Assembly: GCA_038049695.1 (NCBI GenBank)
Contig: CP142451.1
Coordinates: 71,936,001 to 72,000,000, forward strand
Length of the DNA: 64,000 nt
Source of the DNA: Cinnamomum chago
Lineage: Eukaryota > Streptophyta > Magnoliopsida > Laurales > Lauraceae
Direction: 5' to 3'
Both the position numbers and the translations under genes were made by a program. The notes beneath the pieces are model-generated. The model worked only from the letters and a program-made list of their open reading frames with translations. It did no database searches and was not told the DNA's origin. Numbering within the stretch: the stretch's first letter is position 1; every line of letters starts with the position of its first letter. Positions 12,164-25,439 of this stretch are shown piece after piece.

Positions 12164-12181
12164 TGGCACACCCGGTGGGAC
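12164..12181 (+). other. Primer-binding site of element C
   Basis: TGGCACACCCGGTGGGAC starts 3 bp after the LTR end and would pair with the 3' end of a host tRNA ending GTGTGCCA. Many plant Tat elements have TTGGCACGCCCGGTGGGAC-like sites here. The same site follows LTR B at 43967. Confidence 0.7.
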
Positions 12182-12364
12182 CCTGTTCATTTGAGAACAC
12201 AATGTTTGGATTCTTTGGCTCCTTTTAGTTGGTGGCCTATGTTGGATCTTGCATCTAAAAAAAACACATGAGATGGGATTCTTGGAAATTTCTTCTTTTG
12301 AGTTTATTTCCAGTCTTTCTTGTTTCTAAAAAAAAATTCTAAAAAAGAAACGAAATTTGATTTA

Positions 12365-13495
12365 TAAAAAATTTCAGATTTCCCCCTTTTGGATTCACAG
12401 TTGAGAAACTAAGGCTTCTTCCTTTTCGGACTTCAAGATCGCAGAAATGTTGAACTCATTTTCGGAATGGAACACCATTTGCTCTCTTTTATGAATCCAC
12501 AAAAAAAAATCTGATTTAAAAAAAAAAAACTTCAGATTTCTCCCTTTTGGGTTTAAGTTGAGAAGCTTTGGTTTCTTCCTTTTCGGACTTCGAGATCGCA
12601 GAAATGTTGAACTCATTTTCGGAATGGAACACCATTCACTCTCTTCTATGAATCCACAAAAAAAAAATCTGATAATTTTTTTTTTCAGATTTCCCCCTTT
12701 TGGATTCACAATTGAAAAACTTTGGTTTCTTCCTTTTCGGACTTCGAGATCGCAGAAATGTTGAACTCATTTTCGGAATGGAACACCATTCGCTCTCTTC
12801 TATGAATCCACAAAAAAATCTGATTTAAAAAAAAAATTCAGATTTCTCCCTTTTGGGTTTAAGTTGAGAAACTTTGGCTTCTTCCTTTTCGGACTTCGAG
12901 ATCGCAGAAATGTTGAACTCATTTTCGGAATGGAACACCATTCTCTCTCTTCTATGAATCCATAAAAAAAAAAAAACCACTAAGGTTGCACCAATTGCGT
13001 TCTTTGACCAAAGTGGATCTAAGAAAAGCCTTATCCAGAGTGTGGAGACAACTAGACTGTTCTAGGCAAGGGTCCTCCAAACGGGTTCATTAAGTAAACC
13101 TACCCTTACCTGGGGGCTGATCTATCAACTGAGGTTTCATAAGATCGAATTGGAGATCTATGTGAACTCTTAAAAAAAATCTTCAAAAAAAAAAGAACAA
13201 AAAAAAAACTTCTGTCATTTTTGGATTCATATTTGAGAAATCCTGGTTCCTTCCTTTTCGGACTTCGAGATCGCAGAAATGTTGAACTCATTTTCGGATT
13301 GGAATACCATTTGCTCTCTTCTATAAAGTCCAATCTTGACACTTTCAAAAAAAAAAAAAACTTCCGTCACTTTTGGATTCACATTTGAGAAATCCTGGTT
13401 CCTTCCTTTTCGGACTTTCGAGCTCGCAGAAATGTTGAGCTCATTTTCGGATTGGAATACCATTTGCTCTCTCCTATGAATCCAATCTTGACCTT
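12365..13495 (+). repeat. Leader tandem repeats, units of about 145-155 bp
   Basis: Units centred on CCTTTTCGGACTTCGAGATC, GCAGAAATGTTGAACTCATT and TGGAACACCATT occur about four times at 12365-12970 and twice more at 13205-13495. They are separated by A-runs and a single-copy block at 12978-13160 (GGTTGCACCAATTGCGTTC..). Element B carries the same units at 44180-44470 and 62240-62690. They lie between the primer-binding site and gag, in the untranslated leader. Confidence 0.85.
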
Positions 13496-13899
13496 TCAAA
13501 AATCCCATCTCGTGTCCTTTCCAAGGATGCGATTTGCAACATTTGTGCCTAGCGGTGCTAGTACGCCCTTTCGGGTCTACTGTATTCGGAACCGACACAT
13601 TTGTATCTCAACCTTATATCACTTTACCTTGAGTGAGCTTTGCTTCTCGGTAATTTGAATTAAGGTTCACAATTGCTTCTAACAGTCACTGGGACGCTCA
13701 TTCTGAGCTGACCCTACCTGCGTTTAGAACAATTGTGCCCTCTATGGCTTTTCTGCTTTCCTCATGTTGCTTGGGCTGGGCCATGTCCCCTCGGGCGACT
13801 TGAAGAGGCGAAACCATAGTATTTTCCATTTATGATCACCATATTCTTGTGATTACTAATGGATATGGTCTTGTTTCAGAAGTTTTCAAAAAACTAACA

Positions 13900-16800
13900 A
13901 TGGCAGCTTCATTAACCATCACCTTTGATGAGAACAAGTACCAGCTCATGCTCCAAGACAAACAAACCAAGCACACTTACAAGCACCCTGCCAGCTGCCG
14001 AAGCGTCATTTCCCTCGGCAACTCAGAAGACACCGGGTCAAACTCTACTCCCCGGACCATTGTCTTCGGGTCATTGGGACCATTCCCACTACCCGCAGAA
14101 GAAACCGCACCTGCCAAGAAGCAGAGAACCGCCCCTCAACGTATCACTACAGTGATACCAAGGTCGATCATCAAGAAGCTTGAGGCCCGTAGCGCTCCTG
14201 CAAAACCTCAACCTACAACAAACCAGGTCCGCTTAAAGACTTGGTCTCCAAGGCCTTCACCCAAACAGCGAAGGTCACAAACATCAGCAAAGCCAGCTTA
14301 CCTGGCCCCGCTTAAGGAGAACCGGTTCTACCCTCTCGCATACATGAAAGAGGAGAAACCTACCCACCGCCAAACAAAACCAACTCAGCACGAGCCGACT
14401 TGCTCATACAAGCCCAAAATCAAATCGTGCATCGTAAGGCCTCCGCAAGAACCTGCCAAGGCCTGTACACCTGCGAGTCGACCCTTCCTCTCAACAGGAG
14501 CCGAACTCGCCAAATTCAAAGCTTCGCTGCGACAGGCAAAGGACCGCGTCCAGATCCTGTCACTGATAGTCTTCAAAGAAAACAAGCTCGGCTGCTGCGC
14601 ACCAGGGACTACGTCCTTCATTGCCAGAGCACAGCCGGAGCTAACCGAAGCTCAAATCGCTCGTCGTATGCGCCGCCGTGCGGCATATCGACAAAAGAGA
14701 CTAGAGAAGCAAAGAACCCAGGATTCTGCACTTCAGGTCTCCCAAAAATGGGTCGAAAAAGAAAAACCCGACCAAGTTGCTGCTGTCCATATGGTTGGCA
14801 AGACCAGAAGACGTCAGAAGTCAGCAACAAAAATCCATGTCAGGCGTCCGGTGACTCGCAGCGTCTCCCGGACACGAAGACATAAAGAAAACTCTCCCAC
14901 TCCTTCAAGCCAAGGACATCGGAGTGACCACTCTTCGAGCTCTTCATCTAAAAGAATGAGCTCTAGCTCAGTCACCAAGACAATATCTTCATTCAACTCT
15001 CGAGGAATGAACGTCCTGGTCACAAATGTTGAGCAACCTCCGCCACATGATGACGTAGCTGCACGCATCCAGCAGCTGGAACAAGGACAGCAGAGAATAG
15101 AGGTCCTAACCTCCTTCTCACTATCCAACGTCCGCCAAACAATGAAGCTCCTCCGAGCCATCAAGGCGACGAGGAAAATGCGGAAAACAGTGAGTCACGC
15201 GCCCTTACCAAAAAGGACGTTGACGATATCCTCGCCAAAGCAAAAGAAGAGGATACACTAAAGGAGCATGGGATCAAGCCACCATATCCCTTGTGGATGG
15301 CCTCGGTCCCGTTCCCTACAAAATTCAAGCAACCTACTCTCCAAACATATACGGGGAAAGGTTCAGCCAGACAGCACGTCATCCATTTCAAGATCCTGAC
15401 GGGAGCTATTGCGGATCAAGATGCCCTCAAAATCCGCCTCTTTGCAAGTACCCTAAAAGGTACGGCCTTTGATTGGTACTCCACTCTGCCGGAGGACTCC
15501 ATTCAAAATTGGGCCATGCTGGAGACACGCTTCCTAACCCACTTCAAAGGTGAGGATCATCCTGTTACTATGGCTCAGCTCTGCAGCCTAAAACAGGGAG
15601 AGAGTGAGTCAACATATGACTTCATTCACAAGTGGAAGGCAATGGCGTACAAATGCTCAGATGTATTGCCACAAGCGTCGCTAGTCGACATCTGCCGTAA
15701 CAACATGAGAGCAAGAATCCGCTCCATGATCATCGACAACAAATCAAAAAACCTAGGTGAACTCCTAGAAGCTTCTATGGAGGCTGAAACGGTGATCAAA
15801 GACCTCAATAGTCAGAAATCATCAAAGAAAGAGCCGACCACCATTGCAACCTCAAAGTTAAAGAAAAAAGGAGGTTCTCAATGTGCAAACCAAGTCAGCT
15901 CCTCAGCAGCCAAAGAAAGCGGAAAACAAAGCTGCAGGTAAAAAGCCTGAACTCTCTGATGCCTTCAAAGAACGAGTAGAGAATAAATACCCGTTCGATG
16001 AAGATGTTGAAGAAATCTTTGGGGCACTTCTCGCAAACGGCAAACTTACATTGCCTGACCCCAAAAGACCAGGAGATGTTGGCAAAACCAACGATCCTCG
16101 GTACTGTCCATACCATCAGATGGTCTCGCATCCTCTCAGTCAATGCTTTGTTGTGAGAGAAAAGATAAATGAGATGTGGAAAAACGGAGTCATTACCTTC
16201 GACAAAAACTATGGGTCTGCCTCCGTCAACATGGTGTCGTGTGGACAAAAACAAAAATCACCAAAAGAGAAGATCACTACTTCGTTCAAGGTGATAAAGA
16301 TGACCCAAACGTCCCAAGAGTTGGTTCCATATCCAACATCAGACGGACAGCCCATATGGGTACACCCCGATATCCTAGAAGATGAAAATTGGGAGGTCGT
16401 CAAAACAAAGCCAACCGCTCAACAGCGAAGGCAAGCTAGGAGACAACTCCGCAAACTCAAACAGCAGGAGAAAGCTCCGAAAAAGCAAGAAGTCGCTGAA
16501 AAGGCAGAAACCTCCTCTACCGCTTCACTGGGGGCAACAGAAGAGTCTCCTCCCAAGACTTCAAAGGCGGCAAGAAGATTCACTCTTGGTGATTTCATGC
16601 CACCGCACCTCAAAGATGAAACTACGCAGGGGGCATCATACTCTTGCAACTCGGTGGTTGGATTCCCCATGGATGGATACGAGTCCAGTGACATCGCTAG
16701 CGACATCGATGAGTGGGAGGAATCCCTCGAAACAGGAGAATATCTCTCCGACGAGGAATGGATCCCTGAATCTCATCTTATGCCAGTAATCTGGTATAAC

Positions 16801-16962
16801 CCATTACAGCCGCATGGATCCTGGTCTGATGATGAAGAAGACCAAGAGGTTGTCCAAGAAAATACTCCAGTGGAACCCAACCATGTTGAACCACAAGGAG
16901 CAGACGAAGAAGAAGATTTGGCCCCCATGCCTGATCTCGATGAATACGCAAGGATCTTGTAG
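13900..16962 (+). pseudogene. gag: gag region of element C (fossil)
   Basis: The likely start is the ATG at 13900 (MAASLTITFDENKYQ), also present in element B. The first 430 or so residues are rich in Lys, Arg, Ser and Pro and match no domain I know; Ogre-type elements carry an extra ORF ahead of gag and this may correspond to it. The gag core (about 15290-15800) has the retrotransposon gag pattern with FDWYSTLPEDSIQNW. A degenerate zinc-knuckle, C-x2-H-x4-H-x4-C, lies near 16103-16145 (YCPYHQMVSHPLSQC). The C-terminal part is acidic. The region is broken. Confidence 0.8.
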
Positions 16963-17899
16963 CACCTTGCTATAGAGCAAGAACAAGGTCGCATCAACCA
17001 GCTTCGTCACAACCCAGCACCGGAAGTTCCTGAAAATCTACAGGAATCTCCTCCGGTAATCCCGGAAAACGAAGAAAGCTGTTGGATCGATGATCCCCTT
17101 ACATCTGAGGATGAATCTGATTCCCAACAGTTCATCTTGGAGGCATCTTCCGTCAAAGTTACTTGCAATGCAATAGCTCAGGATGATAATTCCTCCGGAA
17201 CCACACCTTCTCAGGCTTCGTCTCCTGGAACAGTGACATCGGAACTCAAACCTCTTCCGACTGATCACCTTGAAGAAATTCCAGCCCGTGAAATCTTCTT
17301 CAGAGAAAATCCGGTCAATTGGTCCCAAATGCCCAATCTCATCGGTGATGTTTGGACCGACAAAATATTCGATAAAGAAGGAAAGTTGCTGGATGCTGTT
17401 TAGGACTTGCTCCCGGAAAATGCTCCATGCAACACAATTACTGAAGATGGCAATGCTGACACAGAGACATCTTCAGCAAATGAGAAGGAATAACCCCTCG
17501 AGCTCGAGGGTGATCTTCCAAACAAAGACCCTTCTCCAGAAGCTCTTGAAGTTGGTAGAGGTACCCGTTCTGGCCGGGATTGCCACAAAAACTACAACCA
17601 ACCTTCTGCTTCTTATGTAAATCCTTCGGGAAAACAAGCTGTAAACGCCCCTAGTGGCAAGAATAATGAAAATGCAGGCCCCAAGGAGGCTTTCAAGTAC
17701 GACTTGATTCAGCACTTCAAACACATACCTGCACGTCTGCACATCCTAGACTTATTACGAATGTCACCACAGACTCGTGATAGTCTCATTTCAGAACTAC
17801 AAATGCTGGATGCGGATGTCGACTAACATGCCCCACAAGTCCTACAAATTGAAATGGACTATAGGGTCAAAAAATAAAAAACTCCCTCAAAAGGAGAAA

Positions 17900-19078
17900 A
17901 GAAGAAAACTAAGGGATCCTGCATCGAATGCCTCTCGGTTCAAAAAGCAGCAAGTGCAACCATCGCCTTCACCAAGGAAGACCTCCTGCTAGGCGAGACA
18001 AAGCACAACCGACCCCTGTACTTCACCGGGTACATCAAAGAGGTGCCAGTACGCAGAATCCAGATCGATCCAGGTTCTGTACTCAACCTCATCTCCACTT
18101 CGGCACTCGAAGAACTGGGCATTCCGCCTAGCAAGCTGAGCCACACGTCTGTGTCCATCTTTGGATATGATGGCAGCGCTCAAAGGCCGATCGGCAAAAT
18201 CAGGTTCAAGTTGCAAATCGGTGATCTTATCTCCGAGGTCACTGTCTATGCAATAAAGACCCCTTCATGCTACAACATCCTTCTCGGACGCCCCTGGATA
18301 CACGAGAATGGTGTTGTCCCTTCGACTTTACATCAATGCATCAAGTTCGTTGGCAATGACGGCTTGATACATCGAGCGTTTGCAGACAAAAAGCCCTTCA
18401 AAGGCAAAGAAGTCTATTTCGCAGATGCTCAGATGTACAAAGATGAAAAAGAAGAAAGGGAGGAAGGAACAGTACCCTTTGCCGAAAATCTCCAGAAAGA
18501 CAAGGGCAAGGCTCCTCAGCAATCACCGGAAGAAAACAAACCCTCTATCAAAACCGAAGAGAATAATCAATCTCCCTTCATGGTCTCCCTCAAGTCTTCA
18601 AAGCCTCTGGTGATCACCACCAAAGCAAAGAAGACAAAACAAAAGGCTGGGGGCAAGTTTGTTGTCTCCTTCGTGTCTATCTTGCAAGACACGGATTCGG
18701 ACTCAGAGCCAGAAGACGACACATCGTCAAGCCAAGCTGATGATCAACAAGTTCAGCCTGCTCTCACTCCGATGGAGACAACCGTTGACATAGAAGATCC
18801 GGCATCTGCTTCCTTCGTTGTTCCAGCAACATCAGCAAAAGAAAAGCCAATCTTCTTCCATAAAGTGGGAGTTTCTTCATCAAATTCTTCGCTTGAACCT
18901 TTCCAAAATAAAGGTATGCCTCAACTATCCCTGTATAGTCCAATGGCACAAGCTATCATGAAGAAAATGGGCTACGACGCTCAGAACCCAATCGGTTTGG
19001 GAGGTGGCCGTGGTATTATCACGCCATTGGAACCAACCCCACCACTACATAGAAAAGTCTTCACATGGGCTCGGGTAT
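17900..19078 (+). pseudogene. Protease and G-patch region of element C (fossil)
   Basis: An aspartic-protease domain has IDPGSVLNLIS near 18058-18095 as the active-site segment (DPGS in place of the usual DTGS/DSGS, as is common in the Tat lineage), followed by the ILLGRPWIHENG motif near 18280. A long acidic, low-complexity linker follows, then a G-patch-like segment (AIMKKMGYDAQNPIGLGGG) near 18951-19010, typical of Tat-lineage polyproteins. The same segment ends the window in element B at about 63980. It is part of a broken gag-pol. Confidence 0.8.
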
Positions 19079-19079
19079 G

Positions 19080-20929
19080 ATCTTGACGCTCCCTTGAGAC
19101 AGTTGACACAAAGGCTGCAAAGTCGTCTTGCCGACCAAGCCTCAACATCTCATATTAATGAAGACATCGATCTCCCCGGATATCTCTTTGAAGAGTCACC
19201 CGTCGAAGATTTAGGAAGCTCACCCAATTGGTATGATTTCTCGGATGATGAAGAGGAATTGACCGATGATACGGATACACGATTTTCTAGCCCAAAAGAA
19301 CCATCATCTCCAAAAGAAGTGCCCTACTTCGACCTAGTTTCAACAGGTGATTGGGACCATCTCATAGCAAATCTTGAGAAAAGTACCAATCAAGAAGACC
19401 CATGGACAAAAGCAGAGCCGTGGTCTGTAGATACCTTTGGAACTCCAGAAGGCTTTGTGGGGCTGGAAGCCTCCGAAAATATTGTGGAGGAACCACCTTC
19501 AAACCTTCCAACTGAAGATTCTGTTCAAGAGATAGACTTAGGAACACCTGATAACCAACGTCCTGTATTCATAAGCAAGAATATAAAGGATGATGAGTTA
19601 CCCGAGTATATCGCGTTTCTTCATGAGTTCGTTGATTGTTTTGCATGGTCTTACGCTGAGATGCCTGGCTTAGACCCCAAAATAGCAGTCCACAAACTCA
19701 ATCTTCAAAAAGATATCAAGCCTGTCAAACAAGGCCAAAGAAGGTTCCGTCCTGACGTGATGGACAAAATTGAACAAGAAGCTCAAAAATTCAAAAGCGC
19801 TGGCTTCATCCGTAAGGAACAGCATCCTGAATGGTTGGCCAACATCGTCCCTGTGACAAAGAAAAATGGGCAAATCAGGGTCTGCATTGATTACAGAGAC
19901 CTAAACAATGCATGCCCAAAAGATGAATTCCCGCTCCCTAAACCGGAGGTGATGATCGACAACACCTGTGGGTTCGAGCGAATGACATTCATGGATGGCT
20001 TCTCTGGCTACAATCAGATAAAGATGCATCCTGAAGATGAAAAACACACAGCATTTCGGACCCCGTTTGGCGTGTATTGCTACACAGTCATGCCATTTGG
20101 TCTGAAAAACGCCGGTGCGACATATCAGAGGGCTATGATGAAGATATTCCAAGATATGCAGCACAAGACGGTCGAATGTTATGTCGATGACCTCGCCGTC
20201 AACAGCAAAATAAAAGAAAACCATCTCAAAGATCTTCGAGAAATCTTCCTCCGACTTTGCAAACACAAGCTGCGGATGAATCCCCTGAAATGCTTCTTCG
20301 GTGTTTCATCGGGTAAGTTTCTCGGATTCATAGTACGGAAAGCTGGCATAGAGCTTGACCCACCAAAGTCAAGGCTATCCTAGAAATGCCATCTCCAAGA
20401 ACCCTAAGACAATTAAAAGGGCTCCAAGGAAGATTGGCATACATTCGACGGTTCATCTCCAACTTATCAGGGAAGTGCCGTCCATTCTCTCGGTTAATGA
20501 AGAAAGGTGTCAATTTTGTCTGGGATGCTGAATGTGAAGCCGCGTTCCAGGACATCAAGTCATACCTGACTAAACCTCCAGTGTTGGCTGCCCCCACAAC
20601 TGGAAAACCATTCCTCTTGTACACAAGAGCCCTTGACTGTTCTTTAGGCGCTCTACTCGCACAAAAGAATGACGAGGGAAAAGAAGCTGCTCTATATTAC
20701 CTTAGCCGCATGTTGGTAGGTGCAGAGCATCGCTACTCTCCAGTCGAAAAAGAATGCTTTGCAGTGATGTTCGCCGTACAAAAACTGCGTCACTACCTGC
20801 TATCCAACACAGTGTACCTGATTTCGAGGATCAACCTCCTAAAGGTCCTTGTCACAAAAGCAGGTTCTCTCAATGCCGGACTGGCAAAATGGTCCATCCT
20901 CCTGTCACAATTTGACATTAGGTATGTAC
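19080..20929 (+). pseudogene. pol: Reverse transcriptase and RNase H region of element C (fossil)
   Basis: RT motifs are seen in order: the region with VTKKNGQIRVCIDYRDLN, FMDGFSGYNQI, TAFRTPFGVYCYTVMPFGL and the catalytic ECYVDDLAV at about 20174-20200. The RNase H domain follows (YTRALDCSLGALLAQ, SPVEKECFAVMFAV). The region ends at SQFDIRY, where a solo LTR is inserted. Lineage features point to Ty3/gypsy Tat. Broken. Confidence 0.88.
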
Positions 20930-21821
20930 TGTAAGTCCATGGGGATCCGAACCCTAGAGGGGGGGTGAATAGGGTGAGCTCCTTTTATGACCAATTTTAA
21001 CAATTTTAACTTCTTTAAAACAAACTAGTCACATGTGATGATTTATCATACAAGATGCGGAAGCTAACAAAAGAATCACCACAAAGCAAACACCATCACA
21101 CAAGTATTTATAGTGGTTCGGCCTCAATGCCTACATCCACTACCGGCTTGTGATCCAACACCCCACCGGATTTCCACTATTTATGCTTTTCAATAGGCTA
21201 AGCAATAACCTTTACAATATGCTTTCCAAGGCTAAGCAATAACCTTACATTGATGTTTTTCAAGGCTTAACATCAACCTATACACTATGCTTTTATAGGC
21301 TAAGCAATAACCTCTTCAACCACAAGGTTGGTTATCTCACTAAGTTGTGTCTTTAATACACTAGATGGAGATTCATTTTAGCTCATTACATTTGCCTCTA
21401 AAATAGGCGGATATGGAAGTGAATAACAACTACACACACACACACACTATGAATGCAAAGATGAAAGTACATGAGGTGTGTGTGTGATGTCCTCAATCAT
21501 TTTTAAAATGAAAGCTCATAAATGTAAGCCTAAGTCTTTTGAAAGTTCTAGCTCATAAAACATTTATGATTGAGGATGTAATGCAATCACATGTTAAAAG
21601 TAACAACTTGTTAATGATATCAAAGTTACACAAGTTGTATGAAATGGATTAGCTCTAAACATGTGATGCATAGGGATGTCAATCAAATCACCAATGAAGC
21701 TCAAAACATAAAAATAGATTTGATTGAAATTAGGGGACAAATCATATGTAATTATAAATACAACTTGAAAATGATTTACCTATCAAAGTAATGCAAGTTG
21801 TGAAACTTTAAAACAATAATA

Positions 21822-22425
21822 CACATATGATTTGTAATGATGTTGAATCCAAAACATAAGATACATTTGAAAGAGATTTTCTTATGATGGAAAACAACAC
21901 CCAAAGATTCAACAAAGTATATGAATCATGTTACATATTTCATTAACATGATCTACTTAGATTTACCAAAGATAAAGTACTACTTTGATGAATCAATGGT
22001 GATGTATCCAAAACAATAGATCTATTCAAAATATAACACATGCTAAGGATACAACACATCATAGGTTAACATGTTACTAAGATTTACCAATGATAAAACA
22101 AAACATGAAAACATATGATTTGTAAAGAAGTTGAATCCAAAACATAAGTTAGTTTTGAAAGAGATGTTCTTATGATGGAAAACAACAACCAAAGATTCAA
22201 CCAAGTATATGGATCATGTTACATATGATTTCAAAGGTTCTTTCATTAACATGATCTACTTAGATTTACCAATTCAAGTACTACTTGGATTGAATCATAT
22301 GGTGTTGTATCCAAAACAATAAATCAACTCAAAACATAAAATATGTTAAGGACACAACACAAACATAGTTTAACATGCTAGAAATGATTTACCAAAAATA
22401 AAACAAAAGCATGAAAACATATGAT
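21822..22425. repeat. Tandem duplication of about 295 bp in the nested solo LTR
   Basis: ATATGATTTGTAA..GTTGAATCCAAAACATAAG starts at about 21826 and again at about 22113, and the third start is at 22414. Each unit contains AACATGATCTACTTAGATTTACCA and AAGTACTACTT. Two units with moderate divergence. Confidence 0.75.
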
Positions 22426-22620
22426 TAAGGAAGGAAGAGCCTACTTGGTGGTTTAACTTCATTAATCCAAGCTTTAGCTTTCCTAATCATCCCCTTCATC
22501 CCTTGGTTCTTTTCCCTTTTGATATGCCTCAAATCCTCTCAAGGAGGGGTTAAAAATTCCCAACTTTTGGCAAAGGAAAGAACTCATATTTATAGCAAAA
22601 AGTTGCCAACGGCTAGTCCT

Positions 22621-22749
22621 CGGTCGACCGGCAAACAGGCCTCGGTCGACCGAGAACACACAACGGTCATATTTCTGACCGTTGGTGCTCCCAGCAAAAT
22701 TCTGCCTGCAGTGTCCTCGGTCGACCGAGACCTGTGGGTCGGTCGACCG
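22621..22749. repeat. Four CGGTCGACCG palindromes
   Basis: Perfect 10-bp palindromes at 22621-22630, 22643-22652, 22718-22727 and 22740-22749. They form two pairs, each with about 22-bp spacing, so the pairs can also fold on each other. They stand out in an AT-rich LTR. Confidence 0.9.
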
Positions 22750-23144
22750 GCGACACTGCCGGGCCACTCCCCTTTTTGCAAAAAATTAACTTTTCACATT
22801 TTAAAGGTATTTCTTTAGGGGACCTTTTGGCCACTAAATCAAGCTTGGAAAACATGTTTTAAAACATTTAAAAACATGAAACACACAAAGCCTAAAAAGA
22901 TTTGAAAACTTTAAAACCATAGGCTAGCTTGATTTCTAAAACTTTTTCCAAAAACTAATGCATCCAAGTTTTAAAAACAAATCATGCATAAATAGAAACT
23001 TTTACTAATCTTAAAACCAATGCATGAATAAATCAAGATTTCAAGTTTATATAAAACAATGCATAAGTGTGTGAGAATCAAATGATGCTAGAATGATAAT
23101 GCATCCATCAAATTGCAATCTACAAAATCCCTAACATGTACCAT

Positions 23145-25069
23145 AAAAGGTAATCAAAGGCCAAGCTCTAGCAGACTTCCTCGCGGAGCATCCATTGCCT
23201 AAAGATTCTCCACTCAGGGATGACCTCCCAGACGAATCGGTCTACAGTGTGGAGACTTCCTTATCAAATGCTTCCTGGCACATGTACTTCGATGGCGCAA
23301 CCAGGACAAATGAAAAGGGAAATCAAATATCGGGAATTGGCATTCTCTTTGTTAGTCCCGACAAATACATGATTCCACACGCATTCTCGCTACTGGAACC
23401 ATGTTCAAACAATGCAGCTGAGTACCAAGCCCTCATCGTAGGATTGGAGCCCGCCCTTGAATCCGGGATCACTACGCTGGAAGCTTTTGGAGACTCTCAA
23501 CTGATCGTCAACCAGATGAATCAGAAATTTGAAGTCAGGAAGCCCGATCTGTTGCCTTACTACAACAAGGCACAATCGCTTCGACAAAAGTTCGACATCT
23601 GTCACATCACCCACATCCTCAGAGGTGAAAACATTCGTGCAGATGCCCTGGCTGGACTTGCTGCGTCTATGGCAATCCAAGAAGGGGAAAACATGCAAGT
23701 TACAGTGTGTCAAAAAAGGATTCTCCCTCCTCTCAACACACATCAAGCAGTTGTTGAATGCCACCAAGTGGTTGGAAGTCGGATCTCCGTCCTTAAACCT
23801 CTGATCGGCGACTGGAGGGATCTGTTCATTGATTACATAATGTTCGGAATCCTACCTGAAGATCCAAAAGAACGGGTAAGCATCCAAAGACGAGCCCTGA
23901 ACTTTCATTTGGATATTCCTTCAAAAATGCTGTATAGGAAATCCTACAATGGAGTACTTCTACGCTGCTTGTCACAACAAGAGGCTGAGGAAACACTCAA
24001 AGAAGTACATGCTGGTCTTTGTGGAGCCCATCAGGCTGGGCCTAAGCTCTACGATCAGATAAAAAGGTTAGGTTATTATTGGCCTACCATGGTGGCTGAT
24101 GCAATGCAATTTGCTAAGCGCTGCCAACAATGCCAAGTTCATGGAGATTATGTCCACATGCCTCCGGAATGGCTACATCCTACAGCAATCTCATGGCTTT
24201 TTGAAGCCTGGGGTATGGACATCATAGGTCTTATCTCTCCCCCATCAAGCAAAGGTCATTGCTTCATTTTCACTGCTACGGATTATTTCTCCAAGTGGTC
24301 AGAAGCATTCGCGCTCAACGAAATGAAGACCTCGTCGGTCATTCAATTCTTGCGCACTAATATAATTTGTCGCTTCGGCATACCTAAAAGATTCATCCAT
24401 GATAACGGACCACAGTTCTGCGATTACCGATTCTACAGGTTCTGCGACAAATACAAAATCCAAAGTTGTCCTTCAACTCCGTACAATCCGGCAGCGAATG
24501 GACTAGCAGAGGCTTTCAACAAAATGCTCTGCAAAATCCTCAAGAAAATGGTCTCTAGTCAAAAAAGAGATTGGAACGACAAACTGCCTGAAGCTTTGTG
24601 GGCCTATCGAACCACCGTTCGAGGACCAACCCATAGCACACCATTCTCCTTGGTCTATGGATGCGAAGCTGTTGTCCCTTTGGAAGTTCAAATTCCTTCC
24701 TTAAGGGTATCTCTGCAAAATGACATGACGCAAGAAAGTAATGTCAAATTGAGACTCCAAGAGCTGGATAACCTCGATGAGAGACGGCTCGAAGCTCTAC
24801 AAAGCATTGAACTCTACCAAGCACGCATGGCAGGATCTTTTAACAAGAAGGTCAGGCAACGCGCCTACAAAAAGGGAGATTTAGTTCTTACAGTAAAAAG
24901 ACCAATGGTTTTTGCCAACAAATCCAAAGGCAAATTTGAACCGAAATGGGAGGGACCTTTCGTCATCGACAAAGTCTTCTCCAACGGCGCATACGCTCTT
25001 CTAAACATGGAGGGTGACAAATGTATGCTGCCCATCAATGGAAAGTTCTTGAAGCGGTATTACCCTTGA
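23145..25069 (+). pseudogene. pol: Second RNase H and integrase region of element C (fossil)
   Basis: An archaeal-type RNase H comes first: MYFDGATRTNEKG, SNNAAEYQALIVGLE, AFGDSQLIVNQ and the late Asp in NIRADALAG. Integrase follows, with the zinc-binding GAHQAG..CQQCQVHGD region near 24025-24150, the catalytic Asp in WGMDIIG, the second in IHDNGPQF and the Glu in NGLAEAFNK. It ends with KRYYP and a stop at 25069. Two RNase H domains in a row mark the Tat lineage. This stretch is the best preserved part of the element. Confidence 0.88.
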
Positions 25070-25439
25070 AGGCTTCCTCCATCGGGTCAGAGCGACGCTT
25101 GCACAGCCAAAGCCTATTCCTAGGTATCTGCTCGTCAAACCCACTCCTTTTGGAATTTTCATCCTCTTGTTGAAATTTCTAAAAAAAAAAAACCCTCAAA
25201 ACAATGTTTCTTTCATCGTTTCATTGTTAAAAAAAAAAAAAGCAAATCCAAAAATCCAAGTTTAGGAGCCTCTTCCCAAACTTGACCAAAATTTTGGATC
25301 CTTGAACCCAAAATTCATGGTTTGAAACAAAATCAGGACCTAGGGATTTCAGCCCTAGTCCACCCCGACTTTTACCACCAAAATGGTTTTAAGTCAAAAT
25401 TTACGACCCTCGTGTCTTTAAACAAAAAAATGGTTTTTC

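Larger units (their letters stand above)
20930..23136 (-). mobile_element. Solo LTR nested in element C, minus orientation
   Basis: On the minus strand it starts TGTTAGGGATTTTG and ends GGACTTACA. The direct repeat TGTAC flanks it (20925-20929 and 23137-23141). 2207 bp, no coding sequence, and the host pol sequence reads on at both sides (FDIRY before, then the segment leading to ALADFLAEHP after). It is therefore a solo LTR, younger than element C. It shares its right-hand segment with the LTR at 1-492. Probably Ty1/copia with a large LTR; the lineage is not certain. Confidence 0.85.
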
